Of a stretch of 64,000 nt of DNA, positions 41,371 to 50,132 are shown in pieces. The translations under genes were made by a program, and so were the position numbers. Source of the stretch: Thiohalocapsa sp. ML1 (GTDB taxonomy: Bacteria > Pseudomonadota > Gammaproteobacteria > Chromatiales > Chromatiaceae). The notes under the pieces are model-generated. The model was not told the origin of the DNA. It searched no databases and saw nothing but the letters and a program-made list of their open reading frames with translations. Position 1 is the stretch's first letter, and each line of letters starts with the position of its first letter. The DNA lies in NCBI RefSeq assembly GCF_001469165.1, contig NZ_JABX01000020.1, forward strand, positions 1 through 64,000. The letters are read 5' to 3'.

Positions 41371-41588
41371 CTGCTCTGCTGGAGGCGCTGCACCAGATGC
41401 CGGCGGGCGTGCAGCCGACGAACGGCTGTCGCCTGGCGAAGCCACCGACGCCGAGATAAGGATTATCCTGGTCATGCCGTCACACACGCGCGGTAGCCCC
41501 TGCGGCCCGCGATGGTTAGAATCCGCCGGAAGCCATTGCCTCACCGAGTCCGCCGGGCGAGGCTCACCGCTCGTCAACGCCAGTCCCG

Positions 41589-41963
41589 ATGTCCATGCCT
41601 CCTGCCAGCGCCGTTCCCCTCCCGGGGCCAGAGCAACACCGCCTCCTCGCAGCCTGGGTCGCCGAGCAGACCGAACGGCTCGACGCCGGCGCGCGTGCCG
41701 CGCTTGAGGCCGCGCAGCCGGACTGGCGCGCACAGACCGCGCAGCTCATCGCCGAGGGGCTGCTCGCCTACATCGTGCTGGAGATGGTCGCCCCCGACCT
41801 CGCCATCGCGCAGGCCGGCGGCGGGCACGCGCTGAGCGACGCGGACCTCACGGAGCGCCTGGTGGCACACCTCACAGATTTCATCGACTACCGCGCAGAG
41901 CTCGCCGAGCGCGGCGGTCCCCACGTCGGCACCGCCTGCGGGCACGCCGACCATCACCATTAG
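41589..41963 (+). CDS. Hypothetical protein, helical, His-rich C-terminus
   Basis: A 124-residue protein with helices LAAWVAEQTERLDAGARAAL and LIAEGLLAYIVLEMVAPDL, ending GTACGHADHHH. No signal peptide. It lies 58 bases before the S1 protein on the same strand and may be cotranscribed. I do not recognise the family; the terminal Cys/His cluster could bind a metal. Confidence 0.65.
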   Translation: MSMPPASAVPLPGPEQHRLLAAWVAEQTERLDAGARAALEAAQPDWRAQTAQLIAEGLLAYIVLEMVAPDLAIAQAGGGHALSDADLTERLVAHLTDFIDYRAELAERGGPHVGTACGHADHHH

Positions 41964-42021
41964 CGCCCATGAAACAGGCGCCAAGCAACTTCCCCAAGCC
42001 CGGCCCCCGAGACAGGCCAAG

Positions 42022-43266
42022 ATGAGCATGACAGACGAGAGTGAGTTCGAGGCCCTGTTGCGGGAGCTGGAAAAGACCGAGCAGGCCGTGGCCGAGCGGC
42101 CAAAGCCCGGTGACCGGGTCAAGGGGCAAGTGATCGCCGTCGGCGAGGAGCAGGTGTTCGTGGACTTGGGCGGAAAGGCCGAGGGCACCATGGACATCGC
42201 CAACCTCAAGGACAAGGAAGGCAACCTCAGCGTCGCCGTGGGCGACGAGCTGGAGGCGGTCATCGCGAGCATCGACCCCGAAACCGGCGCCATCGCCCTC
42301 GGTGGCAAGCACGGCAAGAGCCTGCACGGCGCCGACGAGCTGGAGGCGGCGTACCGCCAGGGCCTGCCCGTCGAGGGCACCTTCTCCGGCACCACCAAGG
42401 GCGGGCTGGACGTACAGATCGCGGGGCACCGCGCGTTCTGCCCCGCCTCGCAGGCGGACATCCGCTTCATCGAGGACCTGTCCACGCTCGTCGGCGAGCG
42501 CCACGCCTTCCGCATCACCAAGCTCGAGGCCGGCAAGCGGCTGAACATGGTGGTGTCGCGCCGCGCTCTGCTCGAAGAAGAACGCGCCGCGCAGGCCGAC
42601 GCGCTGAAAGACAACCTCAAGGAAGGCGCCGTCATGAACGGCCGGGTCGTCGGCATCAAGGAGTTCGGCGCCTTCGTGGATTTGGGCGGCGTCGAGGGCA
42701 TGGTGCACATCAGCGAGATGTCGCTGGCCCGCATCAATCACCCCGAGGAGATCCTGACCCTTGGCCAGGAGATCGAGGTGCTGGTGCTGCGCATCGAGGA
42801 CACCGGCAACCCGAAGCGCCCGCAGAAGATCGCACTGTCCATCCGCGCGCTGGCGAAGGACCCCTGGTCCGACGTGACCAACCGCTACCGCCCCGGCACC
42901 CGCCTCGATGGGCGCGTGACGCGCACGCAGCCCTTCGGCGCCTTCATCGAGCTGGAGCCCGGCATCGAGGGCATGATCCACATCTCCGAGCTCGGTGCCG
43001 GCCGCCGCCTGAACCACCCGGATGAGGTGCTGCGCACCGGCCAGCAGGTGCAGGTGACGGTGCTCAAGGTGGAGCCCGACCGCAAGCGCATCGGCCTGTC
43101 CATGGCCGCCGAGACCAGCGCCCCGGAAGCAGAGGACTACTACGCGCAAGAGCAGCGCGGCAAGGGCGGCGGTCGCCGCGGGCGCCGCGACGAGGCCCCG
43201 GAGCCCGACGACCGCATGGGCACCTTCGGCGACCTGCTGAAGCAGAAGATGGGGCGGGATGAGTGA
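42022..43266 (+). CDS. S1 RNA-binding domain protein (ribosomal protein S1-like, four repeats)
   Basis: A 414-residue protein with four S1 OB-fold repeats, beginning near residues 28 (GDRVKGQVIAVGEEQVFVDL), 110 (GLPVEGTFSG), 200 (GAVMNGRVVGIKEFGAFVDL) and 290 (GTRLDGRVTRTQPFGAFIEL). A basic Gly/Arg tail and a short acidic end follow. It is shorter than ribosomal S1 (six repeats), resembling the S1-like accessory proteins of many gammaproteobacteria. Expected to bind mRNA or ribosomes. Confidence 0.93.
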   Translation: MSMTDESEFEALLRELEKTEQAVAERPKPGDRVKGQVIAVGEEQVFVDLGGKAEGTMDIANLKDKEGNLSVAVGDELEAVIASIDPETGAIALGGKHGKSLHGADELEAAYRQGLPVEGTFSGTTKGGLDVQIAGHRAFCPASQADIRFIEDLSTLVGERHAFRITKLEAGKRLNMVVSRRALLEEERAAQADALKDNLKEGAVMNGRVVGIKEFGAFVDLGGVEGMVHISEMSLARINHPEEILTLGQEIEVLVLRIEDTGNPKRPQKIALSIRALAKDPWSDVTNRYRPGTRLDGRVTRTQPFGAFIELEPGIEGMIHISELGAGRRLNHPDEVLRTGQQVQVTVLKVEPDRKRIGLSMAAETSAPEAEDYYAQEQRGKGGGRRGRRDEAPEPDDRMGTFGDLLKQKMGRDE

Positions 43267-43376
43267 AGGTTTGAAGGGTGAAGTTTGAAGCGGGAAGGGT
43301 GAGGTTTGAAGGGTGAAGGGTGAAGGGTGAAGTTTGAAGGGTGAAGTTTGAAGGGTGAAGGGTGAAGGGTGAAGGA
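43266..43376. repeat. GGGTGAAGTTTGAAG tandem repeat, copy 1
   Basis: Alternating GGGTGAAG and TTTGAAG units fill about 110 bases after the S1 gene. The same family makes up 59451-59800 and 60293-60331. Confidence 0.85.
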
Positions 43377-43522
43377 CGGACTGAGCACGCGGACGCCTTG
43401 CGCCTGCTCGGCGTCGCGGTCATCGCCCGCCCGCCGCATCGCCGCCAAACCTGACAAACGCCAATGTCCGGGTCGCCCGATCGGCGCACAATGCCGGGCC
43501 AACTTCACGCGGAGACGAGCCC

Positions 43523-44521
43523 ATGCCCGAGACCAAGCCGGACGACAAGGCACCCTGGATCACTTACCGGCCGGAGCTCAAGGTGCTCGACTGCACCGTG
43601 CGCGACGGCGGCCTGGTGAATTCGCACCAGTTCAGCGACGAGTTCGTCCGCGCCGTCTACGATGCCTGCGTCAAGGCCGGCATCGACTATATGGAAATCG
43701 GCTACAAGAACTCGAAGAAGACCTTCCCGGCCGGCAAGTTCGGCCCCTGGCGTCACTGCGACGAGGCGGACCTTAAGCGCGTCGTCGGCGACCACGACGC
43801 CGAGCGCACCGGGCTCAAGCTCGCGGCCATGGCCGACGCCGGCAAGTCCGACTGGCAGACGGACATCGTGCCGGCGGCGGACAGCCCGCTCAGCATGATC
43901 CGCGTCGCCTTCTACGCCCATCAGCTCTCGGAGGCGGTGGCCATGATCCGCCACGCGGCGGAGCTCGGCTACGAGACCACGGCCAACCTGATGTCGGTGT
44001 CGACCCTCGCCGATGACGAGATCGACACCGTGCTCGCCGCCGTCGCCGAGACGCCGGCCAGCACCATGGTCATCGTCGACAGCTTCGGCCACCTCTACCG
44101 CGAGCAGGTGGACAAGCTCTACCGCACGTACACCCAGGCGCTGGAAGGCACCGGCAAAGAGATCGGCATCCACGCCCACAACAACATGCAGCTCGCGTTC
44201 GCGAACACCATCGAGGCCATCATCCTCGGCTGCAACCGCGTGGATGCGACCATGTTCGGCTTCGGCCGCGGCGCCGGCAATTGCCACACGGAGCTGTTGC
44301 TCGGCTTCCTGCGCAATCCGAAGTTCGATCTGCGCCCCATCATCGACGTGATCCAGCACCACATCGTGCCGCTGCGCCGCGACATCGAGTGGGGACCGCT
44401 CCTGCCGTACAACCTCACCGGTGCGCTCAATCAGCACCCGCGTGCGGCCATCGAATGGCGCGAGGGCGAGCAGCGGGACGACTTCCTCGCCTTCTACGAC
44501 AAGGTCGTCGCCGAGATCTGA
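43523..44521 (+). CDS. HMGL-like/DRE-TIM aldolase
   Basis: A 332-residue TIM-barrel enzyme of the DRE-TIM metallolyase group. VLDCTVRDGGLVNSHQFSDE near residue 20 supplies the catalytic RD pair, and HAHNNMQLAFANT near 215 supplies the two metal-binding histidines. Overall it resembles 4-hydroxy-2-oxovalerate aldolase-type proteins, but no acylating aldehyde dehydrogenase adjoins it. Start at ATG 43523 (GGAGACGAGCCC upstream). The substrate is not deducible. Confidence 0.88.
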   Translation: MPETKPDDKAPWITYRPELKVLDCTVRDGGLVNSHQFSDEFVRAVYDACVKAGIDYMEIGYKNSKKTFPAGKFGPWRHCDEADLKRVVGDHDAERTGLKLAAMADAGKSDWQTDIVPAADSPLSMIRVAFYAHQLSEAVAMIRHAAELGYETTANLMSVSTLADDEIDTVLAAVAETPASTMVIVDSFGHLYREQVDKLYRTYTQALEGTGKEIGIHAHNNMQLAFANTIEAIILGCNRVDATMFGFGRGAGNCHTELLLGFLRNPKFDLRPIIDVIQHHIVPLRRDIEWGPLLPYNLTGALNQHPRAAIEWREGEQRDDFLAFYDKVVAEI

Positions 44522-44524
44522 ACG

Positions 44525-44586
44525 AAGGGCCGAGTGCCAGGAGCGAGGTGCCCTCCTCGGCCCTCGGCCCTCGGCCCTCGGCCCTT
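44525..44586. repeat. GGGCCGAGGG hairpin repeat, copy 2
   Basis: GGGCCGAGTGCCAGGAGCG followed by CCTCGGCCCTCGGCCCTCGG between two convergent genes; may serve as a bidirectional terminator. Confidence 0.8.
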
Positions 44587-44593
44587 GCCTCTC

Positions 44594-45673
44594 TCAGCCC
44601 TGCTCCATCAGCAGCCGCAGATCGATCATGGCCGCATTGACGCGCGCAATGTAGGAAGCCGCCACCATGGAGTGATTGGCGAAGAAGCCGAGGCCGTTGC
44701 CGTTCAGCACCACGGGGCTTCGCAGCCGCTTGATGGCGCCGCTCAGGTCCTGAATGATCCGTGCCACCTGCGCCTCGGCGTGCTTGTCCGCGAGCATGGG
44801 GCCGAAGTCCTGCTCCACCGCGCGCATCAGGTGCAGCAGCGACCAGGCGTAGCCGCGCGCGCAGTAGAACACCTCGGTCACACGCCGCGATTCCAGGTCG
44901 CCGCCGGGGTTACCCGCGCCGGCTGCGGACCCCTCGCCGATCCCGATGGGCGCCAATCCGCCACCGACCGCAGCGCCCAGGCGCACGCCGAAGTTGCCGA
45001 GCCGCTTCTCCACCATGCGCAGGTAGTCCGCCAGGCTGTCCGCGCGCGGATGAAAGACCGCGCGACCGTTGGCCAAGTCCGCAAAATAGGCACGCAGCGC
45101 TTCGGTGCCCTCCTGATAGCTGCCCTCCGCCGCGGGCAGCACCCAGGCCTTCGGGTCCATCGCAAACCTCATGTCCGCGCGCTTCACGTCCAGATTCTCG
45201 ATGGACTGGGACTGCGCACGGCTGAAACCGTCCCGCAGCGCCTGCACGGCGTCGCGTATGGCCATCACACCGCCGCATTCCCAGCTCGGACCGTTCTTCA
45301 TCAGCGCGCCCGGCGGCAGCCGATCGTTGTGCAAAAAGCCGCCGGGCTTGTGCAGCAAGGTCTCGCCGATGGCGATGGTCGCCGCCGTAAAGGCCGTGCC
45401 CGGCACCGCCTCGCCGCCGCTCTGTTGGAGCTCGGCGCGCGTCACCTCGGCGACGTCGAAGGGGTCCGGCTGCCATCCCCACCACAGCATCAGGGTCAGG
45501 TTCAGCACCAGCACCACCCCGGCTGCCGCGAGGAGCCAGCGCCACGGACCGCCCCGGGCGCCGCGCGCACGCGGCGTCGTTTGGGGCGTCGCTTGGGCCG
45601 GCTGCGCCGACATGGAGCCATCGGCCGGGCCAAGGCGGCGCTCGGGCGGCGTGGCGGCGGAGAACTGCTTCAT
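44594..45673 (-). CDS. DUF2333 family membrane protein
   Basis: A 359-residue protein with a single N-terminal membrane helix (WRWLLAAAGVVLVLNLTLML, about residues 46-65) and a large periplasmic helical domain (HKPGGFLHNDRLPPGALMKN, SWECGGVMAIRDAVQALRD, FYCARGYAWSLLHLMRAVEQ). This is the DUF2333 pattern; function unknown. ATG 45673 places the helix correctly. A palindromic operator candidate lies 64 bases upstream. Confidence 0.88.
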   Translation of the reverse strand: MKQFSAATPPERRLGPADGSMSAQPAQATPQTTPRARGARGGPWRWLLAAAGVVLVLNLTLMLWWGWQPDPFDVAEVTRAELQQSGGEAVPGTAFTAATIAIGETLLHKPGGFLHNDRLPPGALMKNGPSWECGGVMAIRDAVQALRDGFSRAQSQSIENLDVKRADMRFAMDPKAWVLPAAEGSYQEGTEALRAYFADLANGRAVFHPRADSLADYLRMVEKRLGNFGVRLGAAVGGGLAPIGIGEGSAAGAGNPGGDLESRRVTEVFYCARGYAWSLLHLMRAVEQDFGPMLADKHAEAQVARIIQDLSGAIKRLRSPVVLNGNGLGFFANHSMVAASYIARVNAAMIDLRLLMEQG

Positions 45674-45736
45674 CGCTATTGCCTCTTTCCGTGCGCGGCA
45701 TGCGGCGGTGGTCCGCCAACCGCAGAAGGAAAGGAG

Positions 45737-45752
45737 ATTAGCGATTTCTAAT
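45737..45752. promoter_or_regulatory. Palindromic operator candidate ATTAG-N6-CTAAT, copy 2
   Basis: ATTAGCGATTTCTAAT, nearly identical in reverse complement to the site at 40339. It sits between the divergent DUF2333 and SLAC1 genes, so it could control either or both. Confidence 0.5.
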
Positions 45753-45945
45753 GTTCCAGCAATTGCGCATCGGCAATTTCCTCGTCCCGCACGCGGATAT
45801 CGCGGTCGACGACCGCCGAAGACCGACGCCGCGGCTGCGAAATTTGTCAATGCGTCGTTGCAGACCCGTTGACTAGACTGCTGCGCTATTCGGGCCGGCA
45901 CCGGTGTCGCCCGCCTCATCAACGGCTTCCGCTCCCGGAGACGAT

Positions 45946-46971
45946 ATGACTACGCAAGCAACACTAACGGCCGACATGCCGCAATCAGCCGCCGCCAAGG
46001 CGCCGCCGACATCGGCCGAGTCGGGCAAGCGGCTGGAGCACTTCCCGGCCGCCTTCTTCGCGATGGTGATGGGCTTCGCCGGGCTCACCATCGCCTGGGA
46101 GAAGGCCGAGGCCGTGCTCCGCGCGGATTTCCCGTTCGTGCCCTGGCTCATCGGCGCCACGACGCTGCTCTTCGCCGGGCTCGCGCTGATCTATGCCGCG
46201 AAGATTCTGCTGCACCCGGGCGCGGTGCGCGCGGAGCTGCGCCATCCGGTGCGCCTCAATTTCATGCCTACCATTGCCATCAGCTTGCTGCTGTTGGCCA
46301 TCGTCTATCTGCATACCGCGCCGGCGGCGAGCCAATGGCTCTGGATCACCGGCGCCGCGTTGCAGCTCGGCTTCACGCTCTTCGTCATCAACTCATGGAT
46401 TCACCACGAGCACTTTCAGATCCTGCACATGAACCCCGCCTGGTTCATCCCGGCCGTGGGCAACGTGCTGGTGCCGGTCGCCGGCGTGCCGCTCGGCTAC
46501 GAGCTCACGTCCTGGTTCTTCTTCAGCATCGGCATCCTGCTCTGGCCGGTGCTGCTCACCATCGTGTTCAACCGCGTGCTGTTCCACCAGCCGCTGCCGG
46601 AGCGGCTGATGCCGACGCTGTTTATTCTCATCGCGCCGCCGGCCGTAGGTTTCATCGCCTACGTTCGGCTCACCGGCGGCGTGGACGTGTTTGCGCAGTT
46701 CCTCTACTTCTCGGCGCTCTTTTTCACGCTGATGTTGACGACGCAGGTGACGCGCTTCCTGCGCATCCGCTTTTATCTTTCATGGTGGGCCTACTCCTTC
46801 CCGCTCGCGGCGATGAGCATCGCAAGCATGCTGATGGCGGAGACTACCGGCAACGTCGGCTTTCTGTACTTCGGCTTCGGCGTGCTGACCATGCTGTCCG
46901 GCATCGTCGTGCTGCTCTTGGTGCAGACCGTGCGCGCCGTCGGCACGCGCGGCATCTGCATGCCTGAGTGA
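45946..46971 (+). CDS. SLAC1/TDT-family anion channel-like transporter
   Basis: A 341-residue protein with ten predicted helices. The first block FPAAFFAMVMGFAGLTIAWE and the INSWIHHEHFQILHMNPAWF and PAVGNVLVPVAG blocks are characteristic of the tellurite-resistance/dicarboxylate (TDT) and SLAC1 family. Bacterial TehA and fungal Ssu1 belong here and move anions including sulphite. ATG 45946 follows a CGGAG site. With an ArsR-type operator candidate upstream, sulphite or another sulphur anion is a reasonable but unproven substrate. Confidence 0.9.
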   Translation: MTTQATLTADMPQSAAAKAPPTSAESGKRLEHFPAAFFAMVMGFAGLTIAWEKAEAVLRADFPFVPWLIGATTLLFAGLALIYAAKILLHPGAVRAELRHPVRLNFMPTIAISLLLLAIVYLHTAPAASQWLWITGAALQLGFTLFVINSWIHHEHFQILHMNPAWFIPAVGNVLVPVAGVPLGYELTSWFFFSIGILLWPVLLTIVFNRVLFHQPLPERLMPTLFILIAPPAVGFIAYVRLTGGVDVFAQFLYFSALFFTLMLTTQVTRFLRIRFYLSWWAYSFPLAAMSIASMLMAETTGNVGFLYFGFGVLTMLSGIVVLLLVQTVRAVGTRGICMPE

Positions 46972-47020
46972 GCCCCGCGCGCACGCCCCTCGCCCAACCG
47001 AGCACGGAGTCGAACCGACC

Positions 47021-47896
47021 ATGAACACCCCGAACCAGACCCATCCGGCCCCCGCCGCCGCCCGCACCGGCGCGAAGACGGGGCTGCGCAACACCGCCAT
47101 CCTCGGCCTGCTCGCGACGCTGTTCGCGGGCGGCCTCGGCCTGCTCTACGTGCTGCTGCCCGGCGCCGAGCTGCGGCTCGCGCGCGAGGCGCCGAAGGCC
47201 GAGGCCACGCCCGCGGCAGCGGCGCCGGCCGCCGAGACGGCCCCGCCGCCACCGGCGGTCACGGCAGAGCCCGCAGCCGTCGAAGCGGCCGCAGCGGCGG
47301 CCCTGGCCGCACTGGAGGCCGAGCTCGCCGCCACCCGTGCGCGGGTGGATGATCTCGCGGAGCAGGCCGTCGGCTTTGCCGAGGCAGGCTCGCGCCTCGA
47401 CGCGCTGGAGAGCGACGTCGCCGCGGCCCGCGCCGCGGCGGACGCCGCCGCCGCGCAGGCGGCGGAGGTCGCCGCGCGCTACACCGGGCTCACCGGCGAC
47501 TACGCCCGGCTCGGCGCCCGCTTCACGTCCGCGGGCGTGCTGATCCGCCTGGACGACGCGGCGCTGGGCTTCGCGCCCGGCAGCGCCGAGCTGCCCGCCG
47601 CCGCCGACGCGGCGCTGACGGACATCGCAGACTTCCTGAAGCGCCACCCGGGCCAGCGCGCGCAGCTCCGCGGGCATACCGATGCCACCGGCCAGGCCGC
47701 CACCAACGTCCGGCTGTCCGGCGAGCGAGCGGCAGCGGTCCGCAATGCCCTGATCGACCTCGGCGTACCGGCGGAGCGGCTCAGCATCGAGGGTGTCGGC
47801 GCCGCCGAGCCCATCGCCGACAACGCCACCGCCGCCGGCCGCGGCCAAAACCGGCGGGTGGATATCCTGCTCGGCACGGACAACACGGCGGGCTAG
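47021..47896 (+). CDS. OmpA-family peptidoglycan-binding protein
   Basis: A 291-residue envelope protein. It has a membrane anchor (AILGLLATLFAGGLGLLYVLL, about residues 27-47), an Ala/Pro-rich linker and a coiled coil (about 85-155). The C-terminal OmpA domain (FAPGSAELPAAADAALTDIA, LRGHTDATGQAATNVRLSGE RAAAV, VGAAEPIADNATAAGRGQNRR) has the Asp and Arg that bind diaminopimelate. It probably tethers the inner membrane to peptidoglycan. Confidence 0.92.
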   Translation: MNTPNQTHPAPAAARTGAKTGLRNTAILGLLATLFAGGLGLLYVLLPGAELRLAREAPKAEATPAAAAPAAETAPPPPAVTAEPAAVEAAAAAALAALEAELAATRARVDDLAEQAVGFAEAGSRLDALESDVAAARAAADAAAAQAAEVAARYTGLTGDYARLGARFTSAGVLIRLDDAALGFAPGSAELPAAADAALTDIADFLKRHPGQRAQLRGHTDATGQAATNVRLSGERAAAVRNALIDLGVPAERLSIEGVGAAEPIADNATAAGRGQNRRVDILLGTDNTAG

Positions 47897-47984
47897 GACG
47901 ACATCCGCTCTTATCGTTGTCGTGGTCGTTGTCGTAATCGTCCTTCATCACCGTTCCGGCCAGTCGACCGCGCTGGGCGCGTAG

Positions 47985-48028
47985 CCAGGGCTTCCAGCCC
48001 TGGTTCGGTCAGGCCAGGATGGCCTGAC
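47985..48028. repeat. Double REP-like palindrome
   Basis: CCAGGGCTTCCAGCCCTGG at 47985-48003 and GTCAGGCCAGGATGGCCTGA (to 48028) form two neighbouring hairpins flanked by GTAG/CTAC. Between the OmpA gene and the convergent antitoxin gene. Confidence 0.85.
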
Positions 48029-48063
48029 TACGCAGTCGGTGCCGGCGGGCAGATCGCAGAGGA

Positions 48064-48432
48064 TCAACCGACGAACCCGCCGCCGATCGACTCCAGGTAG
48101 CCGATCGCATCCTCGGTTCGGCCTTCCTGTACCAGTTGGAACAGCGTCTTGTGGCGGAACGCCGCAATGGGTGCGTTCTTGACCAGAAAGATCGCGCGTT
48201 CCGGGTCCGGCTGCACCGCCGTGGCGGCCGATAACACCCGCATCAGATCCCGCAGCGCGGATTGCAGTCTTGGCGACTCCGGATGGCTGCGCAGGGTGTT
48301 GCGATGGACCCCCGCCAGCTCGGCAATGTCCTGCTGCTGCAGGCCGAGGACGGCGGCGACGCCCGCCGCCGAGAAGCGCGAGGTCCCGGGTTCCCGCGTC
48401 GATTCGAGCACGTCTGCAAACAGCGCGGCCAT
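48064..48432 (-). CDS. Xre-MbcA-ParS type antitoxin, orphan
   Basis: A 122-residue protein. The N-terminal half is a helix-turn-helix (AAGVAAVLGLQQQDIAELAG, HRNTLR), the C-terminal half the ParS/MbcA toxin-binding domain (ERAIFLVKNAPIAAFRHKTL, FQLVQEGRTEDAIGYLESIGGG). The usual partner is a RES-domain NAD-degrading toxin downstream; none is present here, since the REP-like palindrome follows. Start placed at ATG 48432. Confidence 0.85.
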   Translation of the reverse strand: MAALFADVLESTREPGTSRFSAAGVAAVLGLQQQDIAELAGVHRNTLRSHPESPRLQSALRDLMRVLSAATAVQPDPERAIFLVKNAPIAAFRHKTLFQLVQEGRTEDAIGYLESIGGGFVG

Positions 48433-48574
48433 GGCGTTGCAACCCCAAGGGCATCCAGGAATGCGCACAGTCTATGCACAGTGCAGGCACAGCTCAAGCG
48501 CCAGCCCATGCCGCGGGCCATCGCGACGGTTCACGCTCCTGCTGCATCCGGGCACATCCTGTGCCGGCGGCCCA

Positions 48575-48904
48575 TCAGCCCAGCTTCAGCAGCCCCATCA
48601 CCTGCTCCACCACCTTCAGCACCGGCGCCACCTTGTCGGCCAGACCGCGGGCGCTGTTCAGCAGCGCCTCCGCGCTGGCCGCGAGCAGCGCCGGGTTGCG
48701 CGGCTGCGCGCCGGCCTTGTCGATCAGCTCGCCGGTCAGGGTGGCCACCGCCTCGGCCTCCGCGGCCTGCGCCGGCGGCACCTGCTGCAACAGCGCGGAC
48801 AGCTCCGCCGTCTGGCGGGCCAGCTCGGCGCGGGTGGCCGCGTCGGTGTCCGGCAGCGTGCCGATGGCCTGGGTCACGTGGTCCAGGCTGGACTCCAGTG
48901 CCAT
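48575..48904 (-). CDS. Hypothetical helical protein
   Basis: A 109-residue alpha-helical protein (DHVTQAIGTLPDTDAATRAE, ELSALLQQVPPAQAAEAEAV, GLADKVAPVLKVVEQVMGLL). No signal or membrane segment. I do not recognise a family; composition and frame look genuinely coding. Confidence 0.55.
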   Translation of the reverse strand: MALESSLDHVTQAIGTLPDTDAATRAELARQTAELSALLQQVPPAQAAEAEAVATLTGELIDKAGAQPRNPALLAASAEALLNSARGLADKVAPVLKVVEQVMGLLKLG

Positions 48905-49266
48905 GTCCGCCCCCCGCCGTCGTCCACGCCCTACCCGCTGCGCATGCAGCCGGACCCCCGATGCCAGGACAAGACTTCTGCCTGATCTCCTGCAAGGTGC
49001 ACGACGGCTGGTGCGCGACCGCGGAAGTCCCGAGGCCGCCCGCCCCCGGGTACGCCGACTTCAGTCGGCCGCCCGGGAAAGCGAGCTGCCGTCGGCCGCA
49101 AGCCCATGATCGAACATTCGGTACACGCGTCAACCAGGTCAGCGTGGCGGAACCCGAGGTTGGGCGTTATCGGTCTCGGGTGCTGCGCTGTTGCCCCGCT
49201 TGTAACCTGCGGCATGCTGCCGTAGCTTGAGGACCGACACAGGTCGGTTCGAGTCAGGGGGCAACG
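48905..49266. other. Intergenic region without recognised gene
   Basis: About 360 bases with no convincing coding frame. A promoter for the DUF1778 gene should lie at the right end (TGCCGTAGCTTGAGG near 49,220); nothing else identifiable. Confidence 0.4.
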
Positions 49267-49539
49267 ATGGGCAAGTACGCAAGGCTGGAGGCGCGGATCA
49301 GTCCGGACGTTCTCGCCCTGCTCAAGCGGGCGGCGGAGATCGAGGGGCGTTCGTTGACGGATTTCGTGGTCGCGGCAGCGCGCCAAGCCGCGGAGAAGAC
49401 AATCGTACAGGCGGATGTGATCAGCTTGTCCCGCGAGGACCAGCTCCGGTTCGCGCGGGCGCTGATCGAGCCGCCGCCGCTGGCGCCCGCCTTGGAGCGG
49501 GCGATTGCCCGTTACCAGCGCAGCACGGGCACGGATTGA
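49267..49539 (+). CDS. DUF1778 (TacA-like) antitoxin, orphan
   Basis: A 90-residue protein: ARLEARISPDVLALLKRAAE, IEGRSLTDFVVAAARQAAEK, then LSREDQLRFARALIEPPPLA. This is the DUF1778 ribbon-helix-helix antitoxin normally followed by a GNAT acetyltransferase toxin that blocks translation. No GNAT gene follows; the downstream sequence is repeat-rich. Probably a survivor of a broken module. Confidence 0.88.
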   Translation: MGKYARLEARISPDVLALLKRAAEIEGRSLTDFVVAAARQAAEKTIVQADVISLSREDQLRFARALIEPPPLAPALERAIARYQRSTGTD

Positions 49540-50033
49540 AAGCCTCTTCCGTCCGAAAGCAAGGCCTTCGTACGGCGCCCCGCGGGCTGTGCGCGCGGTG
49601 GCCGGCCTGATGATCAGCGCCACAGCCCGGCCTCGATCATCGTGCCGGCCACATCGCCTGCCGCACGCAAGCGGTTCGCACAGCGGACACTACTGCGCTG
49701 GGATCGCCGGCTTTCCAGCCGGCTCGCCGCCAGCGCGGCGGACCGGGATCGCCGGCTTTCCAGCCGGCTCGCCGCCGGCGCGGCTCGATGCCGCGTCGGC
49801 GGCGTCCTGGCCGATCAGAGAGCACATGCGCGCTCGTCCGGCCGGCCGCGCGGCATGGGCAACCGCCCCGCTCCCGCGCCGCAGATCGCGCGCCGGGGCA
49901 TCGAGCCCCCGGCACGCGAAGCCGGCTGAAAGCCGGCGCTCCCAGTCGGCCCCGGCGCGGTCTCGAGCCCGCTTGTCGGGCATACCTCAGTTTGAGAGTT
50001 TGCAGATGAGTCAAGTGTACGACGACACCTGGG
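49540..50033. repeat. Gene-free region with 45-bp direct repeat and hairpins
   Basis: GGGATCGCCGGCTTTCCAGC recurs at 49700 and 49745 (45-base period), each with a CCGGCTTTCCAGCCGG palindrome; a complementary GAAGCCGGCTGAAAGCCGGC is at about 49,918. REP-like. No gene is recognisable. Confidence 0.75.
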
Positions 50034-50091
50034 GGAAGGGCCGAGGGCCGAGGGCCGCGGGCCGAGGGAGCCATCCTCGGCCCTCGGCCCT
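50034..50091. repeat. GGGCCGAGGG hairpin repeat, copy 3
   Basis: AAGGGCCGAGGGCCGAGGGC followed after a spacer by CCTCGGCCCTCGGCCCT. Confidence 0.85.
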
Positions 50092-50132
50092 ACAGCCGCC
50101 GCGCTCCGTAGCAGCCCCGCGCGCTGGTCGGA

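Noticed and set aside
42022..43266. Ribosomal protein S1 (rpsA)
   Set aside because: Only four S1 repeats in 414 residues and no cmk/ihfB neighbours; better described as an S1-like accessory protein.
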